From Synechococcus sp. WH 8020 (GTDB taxonomy: Bacteria > Cyanobacteriota > Cyanobacteriia > PCC-6307 > Cyanobiaceae): DNA of 64,000 nt. The DNA is taken from assembly GCF_001040845.1 (NCBI RefSeq), contig NZ_CP011941.1:1311676-1375675 (forward strand), written 5' to 3'. Shown piece after piece: positions 9,661 to 18,157 of this stretch. How positions within the stretch are numbered: the stretch's first letter is position 1; each line of letters begins with the position of its first letter. The translations under genes were made by a program, and so were the position numbers. The notes beneath the pieces are model-generated. The model worked only from the letters and a program-made list of their open reading frames with translations. It made no database searches and was not told where the DNA came from.

Positions 9661-10833
9661 TCAAACGGCGGTCAAGGACAAAGCACCACCGAAACCCAAA
9701 CGCACATCGTCTGGTGTCAAACGACCGTCATGATCTTGATCTAAAGCGTCAAAGACCGCATCACTTCCCAACCATTCATCGCGGGTGATGCAGCCATCGC
9801 CGTTGAAATCGTTCAGCATAAAAATTTCTTGAACAGCATGGCTAAATGCGGAGCCACCCTCAATCTGAGCCAAACGGTGCGCCAGTTGCTGCTCAAGAGT
9901 TTCGATCGCTTTGCTGAAACCTTTGATGCCTTCACTGAGTTTGTCAGTGGCCATTCGATCTTGAGCCATCATCGAACTGAAGCGCTCCTGATCGACGTGC
10001 ATTTGCTCTGCAACAGGAGCCAGATTCGCAGGATCGAGCTTGCGAATCAACGAAGCATCGCTACTGCGCAATTGATCCAGCAATTTCGGGGAAATAGTTA
10101 ATAGATCGCAACCGGCAAGCTCAGTGATCTCATCAAGATTGCGGAAGCTAGCTCCCATAATTTCGGTTTTATAGCCGTATGTCTTGAAGTAGTTGAAGAT
10201 ACTGGTCACTGAAATCACACCAGGGTCTTCTGGACCTGGATAGGAATCGCGCCCTGTGTCGGCCTTGAACCAATCGAGAATGCGACCCACAAATGGCGAA
10301 ATCAAGGTCACGCTTGCTTCAGCGCAGGCCACAGCTTGTGAGAAGCCAAACAACAGGGTGAGGTTGCAGTGAATTCCATCTTTCTCAAGAACTTCAGCCG
10401 CTTTAATTCCCTCCCACGTTGAGGCAATTTTGATCAAAACACGGTCATTACTAATTCCCGAGTCGTTGTAAAGGCGGATGAGCTTCCGCCCTTTTTCAAT
10501 CGTGGCCTCGGTGTCATAACTTAAGCGGGCATCCACTTCCGTTGAAACTCGGCCAGGCACGATCTTCAGAATTTCCTTTCCGAATATCACGCTGATTTCA
10601 TCCAGCGCTTCGTGCACCACTTGCTCCACAGGAGCGCTCTCTCCTAAAAGCCGGCGGGATGCCCGCAGAGCTTCATCGATGAGATTCTCATAAGCAGGAA
10701 TCTGAGCCGCAGCAAGGATCAGAGAGGGATTAGTCGTCGCATCACGAGGAGTGAAACGCCTGATCGCTTCGAGATCACCCGTATCGGCCACCACCACTGT
10801 CATGGCGGAAAGCTGCTCAAGGAGGGTGGCCAT
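9661..10833 (-). CDS. tal: Transaldolase with C-terminal EF-hand pair
   Basis: Moves a dihydroxyacetone unit between sugar phosphates in the pentose-phosphate pathway. 390 residues from the ATG at 10831-10833; the frame opens earlier, but [20 protein letters not shown] is the normal family start. Motifs: [14 protein letters not shown] near the N-terminus and the Schiff-base Lys in [19 protein letters not shown]. The last 60 residues hold two EF-hand loops, [12 protein letters not shown] (Asp/Asn/Asp...Glu, canonical) and [12 protein letters not shown] (ends in Asp rather than Glu). Transaldolase/EF-hand fusions are known in picocyanobacteria; calcium control of the enzyme is an inference. It lies 54 bp downstream of ftsI. 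Confidence 0.95.
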   Translation of the reverse strand: MATLLEQLSAMTVVVADTGDLEAIRRFTPRDATTNPSLILAAAQIPAYENLIDEALRASRRLLGESAPVEQVVHEALDEISVIFGKEILKIVPGRVSTEVDARLSYDTEATIEKGRKLIRLYNDSGISNDRVLIKIASTWEGIKAAEVLEKDGIHCNLTLLFGFSQAVACAEASVTLISPFVGRILDWFKADTGRDSYPGPEDPGVISVTSIFNYFKTYGYKTEIMGASFRNLDEITELAGCDLLTISPKLLDQLRSSDASLIRKLDPANLAPVAEQMHVDQERFSSMMAQDRMATDKLSEGIKGFSKAIETLEQQLAHRLAQIEGGSAFSHAVQEIFMLNDFNGDGCITRDEWLGSDAVFDALDQDHDGRLTPDDVRLGFGGALSLTAV

Positions 10834-10887
10834 GGCGCACTTAAAACTGTATGAATTCAACGTAGCGACGATTTTCAAACTGACAGC

Positions 10888-12699
10888 TCAAGGGGGCGAT
10901 GTGTCCGTTTGTGCAGATTTAACCGGGCCACTTGGTGGGATTTTTTCAATCACCAACAGCCCATCAATGATGGATTTAGCCACAGGCAAAGCCACAGTTG
11001 AGCCATAGGCATGGGCCCCTTGTGGTTCATCAATCACCACCAGCACGACATAACGAGGGTTCTCGATCGGAAGCGTTGCGACAAAACTGCAAATCAGAGC
11101 TCCAGGCACATACACACCATTCACTGCCTTTTGGGCCGTGCCTGTTTTGCCACCAATGCGATAACCAGGGGTGCGAACTCCCTTACCACTCCCTTTTTCC
11201 ACCACAGATTCCATCCAGTTCAAAACCGTGCGCGTGACCTCTGGGCGGAGCAGGGGCTGTCCCATCCGGTCTCCACTCGGCGCCAACGCATGACCGGCCC
11301 GTAAACCCCGGGTTATGTGAGGGCTCACAAGCCTCCCGCCATTGGCGATCAGGGCGTGGAGTTGAACAAGCTTGAGAGGCGTGAGTGAGAAGCCTTGACC
11401 GAATGCTGCGGTTGCTGGCTCGATGGGCTGATTGGTGAATTGTTCCTTGGTCTTTAACTGGCCAGCCACCGCACCGGGGAGGTCTGTATCCGGCTTCGCA
11501 TCAAGCCCAAGTCGGTTCAACCAGTCCCAGTAATGAGAGGGACGCATTTTGCGCATCGCCTGGACCATGCCGACATTGCTCGATACCTGAAGCACAGTTG
11601 CGAAATCGACGACGCCATTGCCCTTCCGGTCGTGGTTGCGAATCGGCCAACCACCAATGGTGAGGGCCCCACTGTCGTAAACCTTCTCATTGGGTTGGAT
11701 CACACCTTCTTGCAGCGCTAAGGCCAAATTGATCGGTTTAAAAGTCGACCCCGGTTCGTATAGATCTTGAACGGACCATTCCCGAAAACGCTCTGGCTTG
11801 AAGTCCCAATAACGATTCGCGTCATACGTCGGCGTTGAGGCGAGCGCCATTAATTCGCCATTGATGACATCCATCACGATTGCCACTCCCTTTTTGGCTT
11901 TCCAGGTTTTGACCTGTGCCGTCAGCGCCTTTGCAGCAAGCTCCTGCAAGCGAGCATCCAAGGTGAGCTGCAATCTCAGGTCATCCCCGAAAAACACCCC
12001 AGGGGCCAGGTTGTCTGGCAATGGCGTTCCGTCTGCTCCGCGACGAAGACTACGGGCCTGTTCATGGCGCTGCAGGTCTTCATGACGACTTTGCTCAAGG
12101 CCTGCCTGGGGCTGACGCTCTTGATTGAGGAAACCAACGACATTGGCAAAGAGAGATCCCTGCGGATAAACGCGGTAGGGATAGGGCTCGAGATCGATGC
12201 CACTGATTCCTAGGGAACGAACTGTTGTTGCCGTTTCAGGATCGACGCCCTCTGCCAACTTGATGCCAGACGAGCTGTCTCCCATTCTTTTGTTGAGCTC
12301 GCGAGTGGAAAGGGCCAACACGGGAGACAGGCGTGCCGCAACCTCCTGACGATCACGAATGAGTGTTGGCTCGTCGCCAGGAAAGTTGAAGTAACGAGGA
12401 TGGGCCCAGAGTCGGTAGCGCTCCTCGTCCAAGGCCACGAGTCTGCCGTTGCGATCCACAATCGGCCGACGGCTGCCCAGGGGTTTGGTGCGCTGCGTTT
12501 GCACCACACGGGCCCGCGCCTCCAACTCAGGGGCTTGAATAATCTGTAGCCAGGCCATACGCCCGACCAATCCCAATAAGCCTGCACACAGCAGGACAAA
12601 CACCATTTTCATTCGACCGGCGGGCACCGGCTCAAGACGAATCACCCGTCGTCGTTCACGACGAGACCTAGAGGTCGAGCCTTGCCGGTTGGCTGGCAT
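10888..12699 (-). CDS. ftsI: Division-specific transpeptidase, penicillin-binding protein 2/3
   Basis: Crosslinks septal peptidoglycan in the divisome. 603 residues: basic cytoplasmic N-terminus, one membrane segment at about 31-53, PBP dimerisation domain (GSRRPIVDRNGRLVALD), then the transpeptidase domain with the active Ser in SxxK (EPGSTFKPIN, Ser318, Lys321), the SxN motif (VSSNVGMVQ) and the KTG triad (GGKTGTAQKAV). The C-terminus is hydrophilic with no PASTA domain. Only 4 bp separate it from the small single-pass membrane gene upstream, as in the ftsL-ftsI order of many bacteria. Confidence 0.96.
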   Translation of the reverse strand: MPANRQGSTSRSRRERRRVIRLEPVPAGRMKMVFVLLCAGLLGLVGRMAWLQIIQAPELEARARVVQTQRTKPLGSRRPIVDRNGRLVALDEERYRLWAHPRYFNFPGDEPTLIRDRQEVAARLSPVLALSTRELNKRMGDSSSGIKLAEGVDPETATTVRSLGISGIDLEPYPYRVYPQGSLFANVVGFLNQERQPQAGLEQSRHEDLQRHEQARSLRRGADGTPLPDNLAPGVFFGDDLRLQLTLDARLQELAAKALTAQVKTWKAKKGVAIVMDVINGELMALASTPTYDANRYWDFKPERFREWSVQDLYEPGSTFKPINLALALQEGVIQPNEKVYDSGALTIGGWPIRNHDRKGNGVVDFATVLQVSSNVGMVQAMRKMRPSHYWDWLNRLGLDAKPDTDLPGAVAGQLKTKEQFTNQPIEPATAAFGQGFSLTPLKLVQLHALIANGGRLVSPHITRGLRAGHALAPSGDRMGQPLLRPEVTRTVLNWMESVVEKGSGKGVRTPGYRIGGKTGTAQKAVNGVYVPGALICSFVATLPIENPRYVVLVVIDEPQGAHAYGSTVALPVAKSIIDGLLVIEKIPPSGPVKSAQTDTSPP

Positions 12700-12703
12700 C
12701 TTT

Positions 12704-13159
12704 TTAATACCCGTGATGAATTGAACGATCCATCAAGGAGCCAATGAAAGCCAAGTGATCATGGGATCCGCCGGATTCAGCCTCAGTGGGACGTTCGAGA
12801 TATAACAATTTTTCTGCGGTCGTCGGAACCATCGACTTTGGCGCCTGGGTTCGATCGAGGAGATAACGCTCCAACATGGCTGTGGACTCCGTCAGTCGAT
12901 GGCCCACTCCTCGTGTGTCCTCCAAGCGTTCAAAAGCGACCGTCCAGCGGTATTGCCAGTGAAGAGTGAGGCCACTGAGAGCCAGCACGGCTGTGAACAC
13001 ACCAATCAAACTGCCATCAGCCGCACGATGAAGGCCAGCAAGCAGGGGAGAGCGGCGTGCAACACGCTTAGCGGATAGTGAGCCCTGGATGAGCTCGAAG
13101 GCACCAGTGGCTGATGCGTGTTCCTGTGGAGCAGGTTGAGTTTGGGGAACCGCGACCAC
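12704..13159 (-). CDS. Small single-pass membrane protein upstream of ftsI, possible FtsL
   Basis: 151 residues, no family recognised from sequence. The N-terminal 48 residues are cytoplasmic-like and basic near the membrane (KRVARRSPLLAGLHRAADG), followed by one hydrophobic segment at about 50-67, a helical region of about 30 residues (WTVAFERLEDTRGVGHRLTE), and a 50-residue disordered C-terminus. This is a type II bitopic layout like FtsL/FtsB, and the gene ends 4 bp before ftsI in the place ftsL normally occupies. Cyanobacterial FtsL is poorly recognised at sequence level. The start is GTG at 13157-13159. The FtsL assignment is inference from position and topology only. Confidence 0.75.
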   Translation of the reverse strand: MVAVPQTQPAPQEHASATGAFELIQGSLSAKRVARRSPLLAGLHRAADGSLIGVFTAVLALSGLTLHWQYRWTVAFERLEDTRGVGHRLTESTAMLERYLLDRTQAPKSMVPTTAEKLLYLERPTEAESGGSHDHLAFIGSLMDRSIHHGY

Positions 13160-13246
13160 TTTGAGCGAATAGGTTGATGCGCCAGTGAACCACCCGTATG
13201 GTCCTCCCGCAAGGCTGAAATGTCTTACACCATCAGGGAAATTGGC

Positions 13247-14593
13247 TCAAGTTCCGAGCAAGACAAGATTCAGGAAGGTGACACCATTCCAGAGAGCATG
13301 CATCACCACACAAGGAAGAAGACGACCACTGCTCAAACGCAGCAATGCCAACCCCAAACCAAGAACCAATAAAGGAAGTAATTCACCAATGCTGAGGTGA
13401 GCAACCGCAAACACGAGGGCGCTACCAAACACGCTCAAACCCCGCCCGAACGAACGCCCTAAAACCGGCAACAACACCCCACGGAATACGGTTTCTTCGA
13501 ACAGTGGGGCTAACACAACCGCTGTAATGGCAAGCAAGATCAAGGCCAACGGATCTCTGCCGTTCAGCACCATTTCCAGCAATGGATTACTGCCTCCCTG
13601 ATCGCCGATGACGTGACTCATCAGCCAACCGGTCAACACCACAGGTGGCATCACCATCAACCAGGCGCGACCTCCCTGAAACAGAGCTGACCACCACGGG
13701 CGAACCCGCCACTGCAGCCAACCGCCTACAGGCATCAAACGTTGATCCAGACCATCCAGCTGACTTTTGAGAATGAGCAGCGGTGGCGTCGCTAAAGCGC
13801 AATAGCCAATCAGCACAACCACCGACTGGCTGAGCGGCGCCGCAATGCTCCGAGCCACCAAGGCGGAGAGAGGCGTTACAAGAAGTGGGACCAACACCTC
13901 ACCCAGCACCACAAAACCGCCAGCGATCAGCAGCACCATGTCAACCAAGCCAAGGGGAGCGGATTGCAGCTCAGGCCAGGCGGACTGCTTTCGGCGAAAA
14001 AGCAACCAAAGCTGCCGAACCAGCAGAAGAGATCCCAACAACAACGCTCCGAGCGGCATGAGCTCACTGAGAACAAGACGTCGGGCCGCGGCCTTGGCAG
14101 CTGAGCTTTCCACACAAGCAGCCTGGGACCCTCCCAGTGCTTCACAGACCAGACGCCGGGTTAAGGGATCAGGACTGTTCTCAGTTAACAGGTCTTGATC
14201 CTCAGAGGAGAGTTCGCGGGGAAGGGGCTCGGTGGCCAGGGTCTCCTGAAGCGTCCGAAGGTTTGGGAGCTGGAGTGGAGTCTCCAGAAGGGTCTTGCGA
14301 CGCCCTGGGTCGTTTTCTAACGATGCATATAAGAGCGTTTGGCGATCACTGAGGCTGTCAAGAGGGGTCTCTCTGAGTGTTTCAAGCAAGCTCTTGGCTG
14401 GATCTTGGCCAACAAGCAGAGGTTTGAGCGTTGGCGTCAACGCCGGGTCGGCCAACAACGCCAGCTCTTGCTGCTCCAAAGACAACGCGGGAGCCACGGA
14501 GGGTCGCCCGAGGCTATCCATCAAGCCGAGGAACCAAACGCTGCAAGCCAGCACCATCGAAACGACAGCCAAAAGGACTTTCCACTTGGGCAC
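13247..14593 (-). CDS. CPBP family intramembrane metalloprotease (CAAX/Abi type)
   Basis: A polytopic membrane protein with a C-terminal CPBP (Abi) domain: motif 1 is FEETVFRGVLLPVLGRS (Glu-Glu and Arg), then AVAHLSIGELLPLLVLGLG (motif 2 His) and HALWNGVTFLNL (motif 3 His/Asn). The N-terminal half has one membrane helix, a long soluble Leu/Pro-rich region with many short helices (about residues 35-165) and several further helices. The frame is open to 14878, but that runs across the divergent phosphatase gene at 14724. I use the GTG at 14591-14593 (start VPKWKVLLAVVSM) as the likely start, giving 448 residues; this is uncertain. The substrate is unknown. Confidence 0.82.
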   Translation of the reverse strand: MPKWKVLLAVVSMVLACSVWFLGLMDSLGRPSVAPALSLEQQELALLADPALTPTLKPLLVGQDPAKSLLETLRETPLDSLSDRQTLLYASLENDPGRRKTLLETPLQLPNLRTLQETLATEPLPRELSSEDQDLLTENSPDPLTRRLVCEALGGSQAACVESSAAKAAARRLVLSELMPLGALLLGSLLLVRQLWLLFRRKQSAWPELQSAPLGLVDMVLLIAGGFVVLGEVLVPLLVTPLSALVARSIAAPLSQSVVVLIGYCALATPPLLILKSQLDGLDQRLMPVGGWLQWRVRPWWSALFQGGRAWLMVMPPVVLTGWLMSHVIGDQGGSNPLLEMVLNGRDPLALILLAITAVVLAPLFEETVFRGVLLPVLGRSFGRGLSVFGSALVFAVAHLSIGELLPLLVLGLGLALLRLSSGRLLPCVVMHALWNGVTFLNLVLLGT

Positions 14594-14723
14594 TGCGTTT
14601 GAACGTCCGTTCAGCGGGCTGGTCAACAGACGATGGGCGACTGCAACCAATTCTCTCCGGCGAAGGGCTGCCAACAACCGATTTTGACCATTTCGGCGTG
14701 TAATTCGACCATGCGCCCATACG

Positions 14724-16079
14724 ATGACCGCGCCTTTCCCCCTTGTTGCGGTGTCACTGCGTCTCCTCCTGGTCCGCCACGGCCTGAGCAGCTTCAACGT
14801 TGAGCGCCGCATCCAGGGGCGTAATGATCTTTCAATACTCACTACGACTGGCGAAGACCAAGCGCGTCGCCTAGGCATGGCCTTGGCCGACGTGCCGATT
14901 GATGCGGCCTACAGCTCACCTCTTCAACGTGCTGCCGCCACCACAGCCGGAATTCTGAGCGTGCGGCAAGACGGTCTATCCCCCGTCCTGGATGACGGAC
15001 TGCTGGAGATTGATCTTGAGCCCTGGAGCGGACTGACCGCCGATGAACGGGCGATCAAGGATCCCGAGGGCTACACCACCTGGCGTCAACGACCTGAAGC
15101 CCTAGAACTCACTCGCGCTGACGGCACGCCATATCAACCGGTTACCGAGTTGATGGGTCAGGCCAGGGAGTTCTTGAAAGGCCTCATGGATCGGCATCCG
15201 GCGACCAGCGACGACACCGTGCTGGTGGTAGGTCACAACGCCATTCTCCGCTGCTTAATCCTGGTATTGCTTGGCGAGCCCCAAGGCGGCTTCAGGCGGC
15301 TGCGCCTGGACAACGCATCGTTGTCGGTGTTCAACCTCTCCTCAGGGCCGAATGGTTACCAAGTTCAGATCGAATGCTTAAACAACATTGCCCACTTAGA
15401 ACCTTCGCTGCCAGCCAAAGGCTCCAAGGCGCGTCTGATCCTTGTCCGGCACGGTGAAACAGATTGGAACCGGCAGGGACGTTTCCAAGGACAGATTGAT
15501 ATTCCTCTCAATAGCAATGGCCATGCCCAAGCAGAGGCTGCGCGCTCCTTCCTCGAAGGTGTGACTCTGGATCGTGCCTTCAGCAGCTCGATGTCTCGCC
15601 CAAGAGAAACCGCTGAGGGGATTTTGAAATCGCACTCAGGGGTCCCGCTCACCGTGACTGATGGCCTAATGGAAATCGGCCACGGGCTTTGGGAGGGAAA
15701 ACTGGAGTCAGAAATTCGAGAGGGCTGGGAAGAGTTACTTCAAGCCTGGAAAGACGCTCCCGAAACCGTACAAATGCCCGAAGGAGAAACCATTCAAGAC
15801 GTATGGGAACGCTCCGTGGACTGTTGGAACACCATCGCTGATGGCCTGAATCCCTCCGAGACAGCCTTAGTTGTGGCGCATGATGCGGTCAATAAAACAA
15901 TCCTTTGCCACCTCTTAGGGCTTGCGCCCAAAGACATTTGGTCTGTGAAACAAGGCAACGGTGGCGTCACGGTGATCGACATGCCCGAAGATCCCAGCCA
16001 ACCTGCTGTTGTGAGTTGCCTGAATCTCACATCCCACCTGGGTGGGGTTCTGGATCGAACAGCAGCGGGAGCACTGTGA
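14724..16079 (+). CDS. Two-domain histidine phosphatase (phosphoglycerate-mutase superfamily)
   Basis: 451 residues formed from two tandem histidine-phosphatase domains. Domain 1 has LLLVRHGLSSFNVERRIQG (catalytic His) and VVGHNAILR; domain 2 has LILVRHGETDWNRQGRFQGQ and VVAHDAVNKT. Both keep the phospho-His RHG motif and the second His, so both may be active. Cyanobacterial relatives are annotated as phosphoglycerate mutases, but cofactor-dependent mutases of this branch often turn out to be phosphatases, for example for phosphoserine. It is the first gene of a pair with the dihydroorotase-like gene 4 bp downstream. Confidence 0.9.
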   Translation: MTAPFPLVAVSLRLLLVRHGLSSFNVERRIQGRNDLSILTTTGEDQARRLGMALADVPIDAAYSSPLQRAAATTAGILSVRQDGLSPVLDDGLLEIDLEPWSGLTADERAIKDPEGYTTWRQRPEALELTRADGTPYQPVTELMGQAREFLKGLMDRHPATSDDTVLVVGHNAILRCLILVLLGEPQGGFRRLRLDNASLSVFNLSSGPNGYQVQIECLNNIAHLEPSLPAKGSKARLILVRHGETDWNRQGRFQGQIDIPLNSNGHAQAEAARSFLEGVTLDRAFSSSMSRPRETAEGILKSHSGVPLTVTDGLMEIGHGLWEGKLESEIREGWEELLQAWKDAPETVQMPEGETIQDVWERSVDCWNTIADGLNPSETALVVAHDAVNKTILCHLLGLAPKDIWSVKQGNGGVTVIDMPEDPSQPAVVSCLNLTSHLGGVLDRTAAGAL

Positions 16080-16083
16080 ACCG

Positions 16084-17361
16084 ATGACTGAGACGATGCT
16101 GCTCGATCCGGTACAGGTTCTAGTCTCCAGCGATCAGCCGCTCCAAGTAGCCAGTGCTGCTCTCTTTGAGGATGATCGCCTCATCGCCCTTGGGGACGAA
16201 GCGAGAGAGAGAGCTGCTGAGCAGGGTGTTGCAAGCCAGAGCCGTGCCCACCAACTGCTGGCCCCGTGTCTCGTCGACCCCCATTCAAGCCTTCCCAGTC
16301 CCTTCACAGGCGGGGGAGAGACGCTCGAAACGCTCATTCACTCAGCAGGGCGAGCCGGCTATGGACAACTAGCACTGCTGCCAAACGGTGAATCGGAGCG
16401 CGACAGTCCAGAACGCTTAAAGGGTTTCCAACCAAGGGGTTGCGATCTCAAAGTTCATTTATGGGGAAGCTTCAGCCATCGCGGTGAAGGAGAACGCCTC
16501 AGCAGTCACGCCGATCTTCTTGACGCAGGTGCCATCGGTCTCAGTGCTGGGCAACAGATCCCATCTGTCAACCTCATCGACCGCGCCTTACTGCTTGGGG
16601 AGATGGCTGGGGCTCCTGTGCTGATTGCACCCAATGACCCCAGCCTGCGCGGCAACGGAATGATCCGGGAGGGCGTCGAAACACTTCGCGCCGGATGGCC
16701 TGCCGATCCAACCATCAGCGAAACACTCCCGATGGGGCAACTCCTGGAGCTGCAGCGACGGCACAGCACTCGCAAGCTTGTGCTCATGAATCTCTCTACC
16801 GCTGATGGCGTAGAGATGCTGAGCCACACCACGTCACCACCACTGGCCACTGTGAGCTGGTGGCACCTGGTGCAGGATCGTTCCAACCAAACAGCAGAAA
16901 ACACCCATTGGTTTGTCACACCGTCCATTGGTGGACAAGCCGATCGCCAAGCCTTAATCCAGGCCTTAGGAGAAGGAACGATCAACGCCGTTGCGGTCCA
17001 TGGCATTCCACTCGACGATGAGGAGTGTCTGTTGCCTCCCGATCAACGCCCTAAAGGCCTATCCGGGCACCACTTGGTGCTGCCAACGCTCTGGCAACGC
17101 CTCGTGGTCGATTTGGGGTGGAGCGTGAACCAGCTCTGGGAAGCGCTCAGTTTTGGCCCGGCACGGTTGCTTGGACAGGACGAAGAACGACTCAGCATCG
17201 GAAGCAACCGCTGGTTGCTCTTTGATCCTGACCAAATCTGGAATCAAACCCGTGATGCCCCCTACGCCCCCAAAGCGGCCAATCAACCTTGGATCGGCGT
17301 TCCGATTCGGGGGCAAGTGGTGAGTTGTGGACTCAAGATCCCAACGAACCAAATCGGTTGA
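16084..17361 (+). CDS. Dihydroorotase-like protein lacking metal ligands
   Basis: 425 residues with the whole amidohydrolase layout of PyrC but altered catalytic sites. The usual D-x-H-x-H after strand 1 is LVDPHSSLPSP here (second His lost); the NxxxxHxE region reads LIAPNDPS; the LHxST motif reads MNLSTADG; and the catalytic Asp-His pair reads AVHGIP. The downstream VTPSIGGQADRQALIQAL and LSGHHLVLPTLWQRL stretches still align with PyrC. It is therefore probably not a working dihydroorotase. Inactive DHOase homologues serve as structural partners of aspartate transcarbamoylase in some bacteria; such a role here is a guess. Start ATG at 16084 is chosen because it avoids overlap with the upstream gene; the frame opens at 16042. 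Confidence 0.85.
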   Translation: MTETMLLDPVQVLVSSDQPLQVASAALFEDDRLIALGDEARERAAEQGVASQSRAHQLLAPCLVDPHSSLPSPFTGGGETLETLIHSAGRAGYGQLALLPNGESERDSPERLKGFQPRGCDLKVHLWGSFSHRGEGERLSSHADLLDAGAIGLSAGQQIPSVNLIDRALLLGEMAGAPVLIAPNDPSLRGNGMIREGVETLRAGWPADPTISETLPMGQLLELQRRHSTRKLVLMNLSTADGVEMLSHTTSPPLATVSWWHLVQDRSNQTAENTHWFVTPSIGGQADRQALIQALGEGTINAVAVHGIPLDDEECLLPPDQRPKGLSGHHLVLPTLWQRLVVDLGWSVNQLWEALSFGPARLLGQDEERLSIGSNRWLLFDPDQIWNQTRDAPYAPKAANQPWIGVPIRGQVVSCGLKIPTNQIG

Positions 17362-18106
17362 ATGGCCAGAAACGCCAGACCGCTCGACCAATAATCTGAT
17401 CTTCAGGCAGGAAGGCCCCTCCCGGCCAATAGCGACCATCCCAGCTGTTACTGCGGTTATCACCAAGAACGAGTACGCGTCCCTTCGGGACCGTGGCGTT
17501 CAGAGTGCGGCAAAGACTCATCCCCCGCTTGTCCAGAGGGCAATAATTGGTCACATAGGGTTCGTCGAGATCAACACCATTCACTTTCACCTCTCCTCGA
17601 GGGTTCACGACGACCTGATCACCTGCCACAGCCACAACGCGTTTGATGTAGGCATCACAGGCCGGATGGCTGACGCCAGGAATCAACCCAATCAAAGGGA
17701 TATTCGCGAGAACGCATTGGAAAGGTGGGGGTGACGTTGTTGAACGCAGTGCAGGATCGAAGGCATAGGGAGAGTTGAACACAACAATGTCTCCCCGCCG
17801 AGGTTTGCGGCCGCGATAGGTGAGTTTCTCGACAAGCAGGCGATCCTGGATCTGCAAGCCAGGAAGCATCGAGCCTGAGGGAATGAAGCGTGCCTCGGCC
17901 AAATAGTGACGAATCCCGAAATAGAGAGCCATCGTGAAAAACAACGGGCCCCAAAAATCCCAGAGCGGATGTCCAGAACCCCGGTCCTTTTTCAGAGCCT
18001 GGTTGGGCTCCTGGGGAGGCTCGCTGCTGTTGGGCCGGTCATCGTCAGAACGACTGTTGCGTTGCTTATCTGCCAACAGGCACCTTGCTTCAATCCTCAA
18101 GATCAC
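17333..18106 (-). CDS. lepB: Signal peptidase I
   Basis: Cleaves signal peptides from exported proteins at the membrane. 257 residues: a polar N-terminus, one membrane segment around residues 51-68, the active Ser in FIPSGSMLPGL (Ser79), the general-base Lys in YIKRVVAVAGD (Lys155), and box E LVLGDNRSNSWDGRYW. Length and boxes fit the S26A family. The start could be a later codon, since the first 15 residues are weakly supported. The last 29 bases overlap the convergent dihydroorotase-like gene. A second copy elsewhere in the genome is common in cyanobacteria. Confidence 0.94.
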   Translation of the reverse strand: MILRIEARCLLADKQRNSRSDDDRPNSSEPPQEPNQALKKDRGSGHPLWDFWGPLFFTMALYFGIRHYLAEARFIPSGSMLPGLQIQDRLLVEKLTYRGRKPRRGDIVVFNSPYAFDPALRSTTSPPPFQCVLANIPLIGLIPGVSHPACDAYIKRVVAVAGDQVVVNPRGEVKVNGVDLDEPYVTNYCPLDKRGMSLCRTLNATVPKGRVLVLGDNRSNSWDGRYWPGGAFLPEDQIIGRAVWRFWPFNRFGSLGS

Positions 18107-18157
18107 GATAGGCGCGATCAGCCTGCGCTTCTAGCCTAAAAACAGGCACGGTGATCC

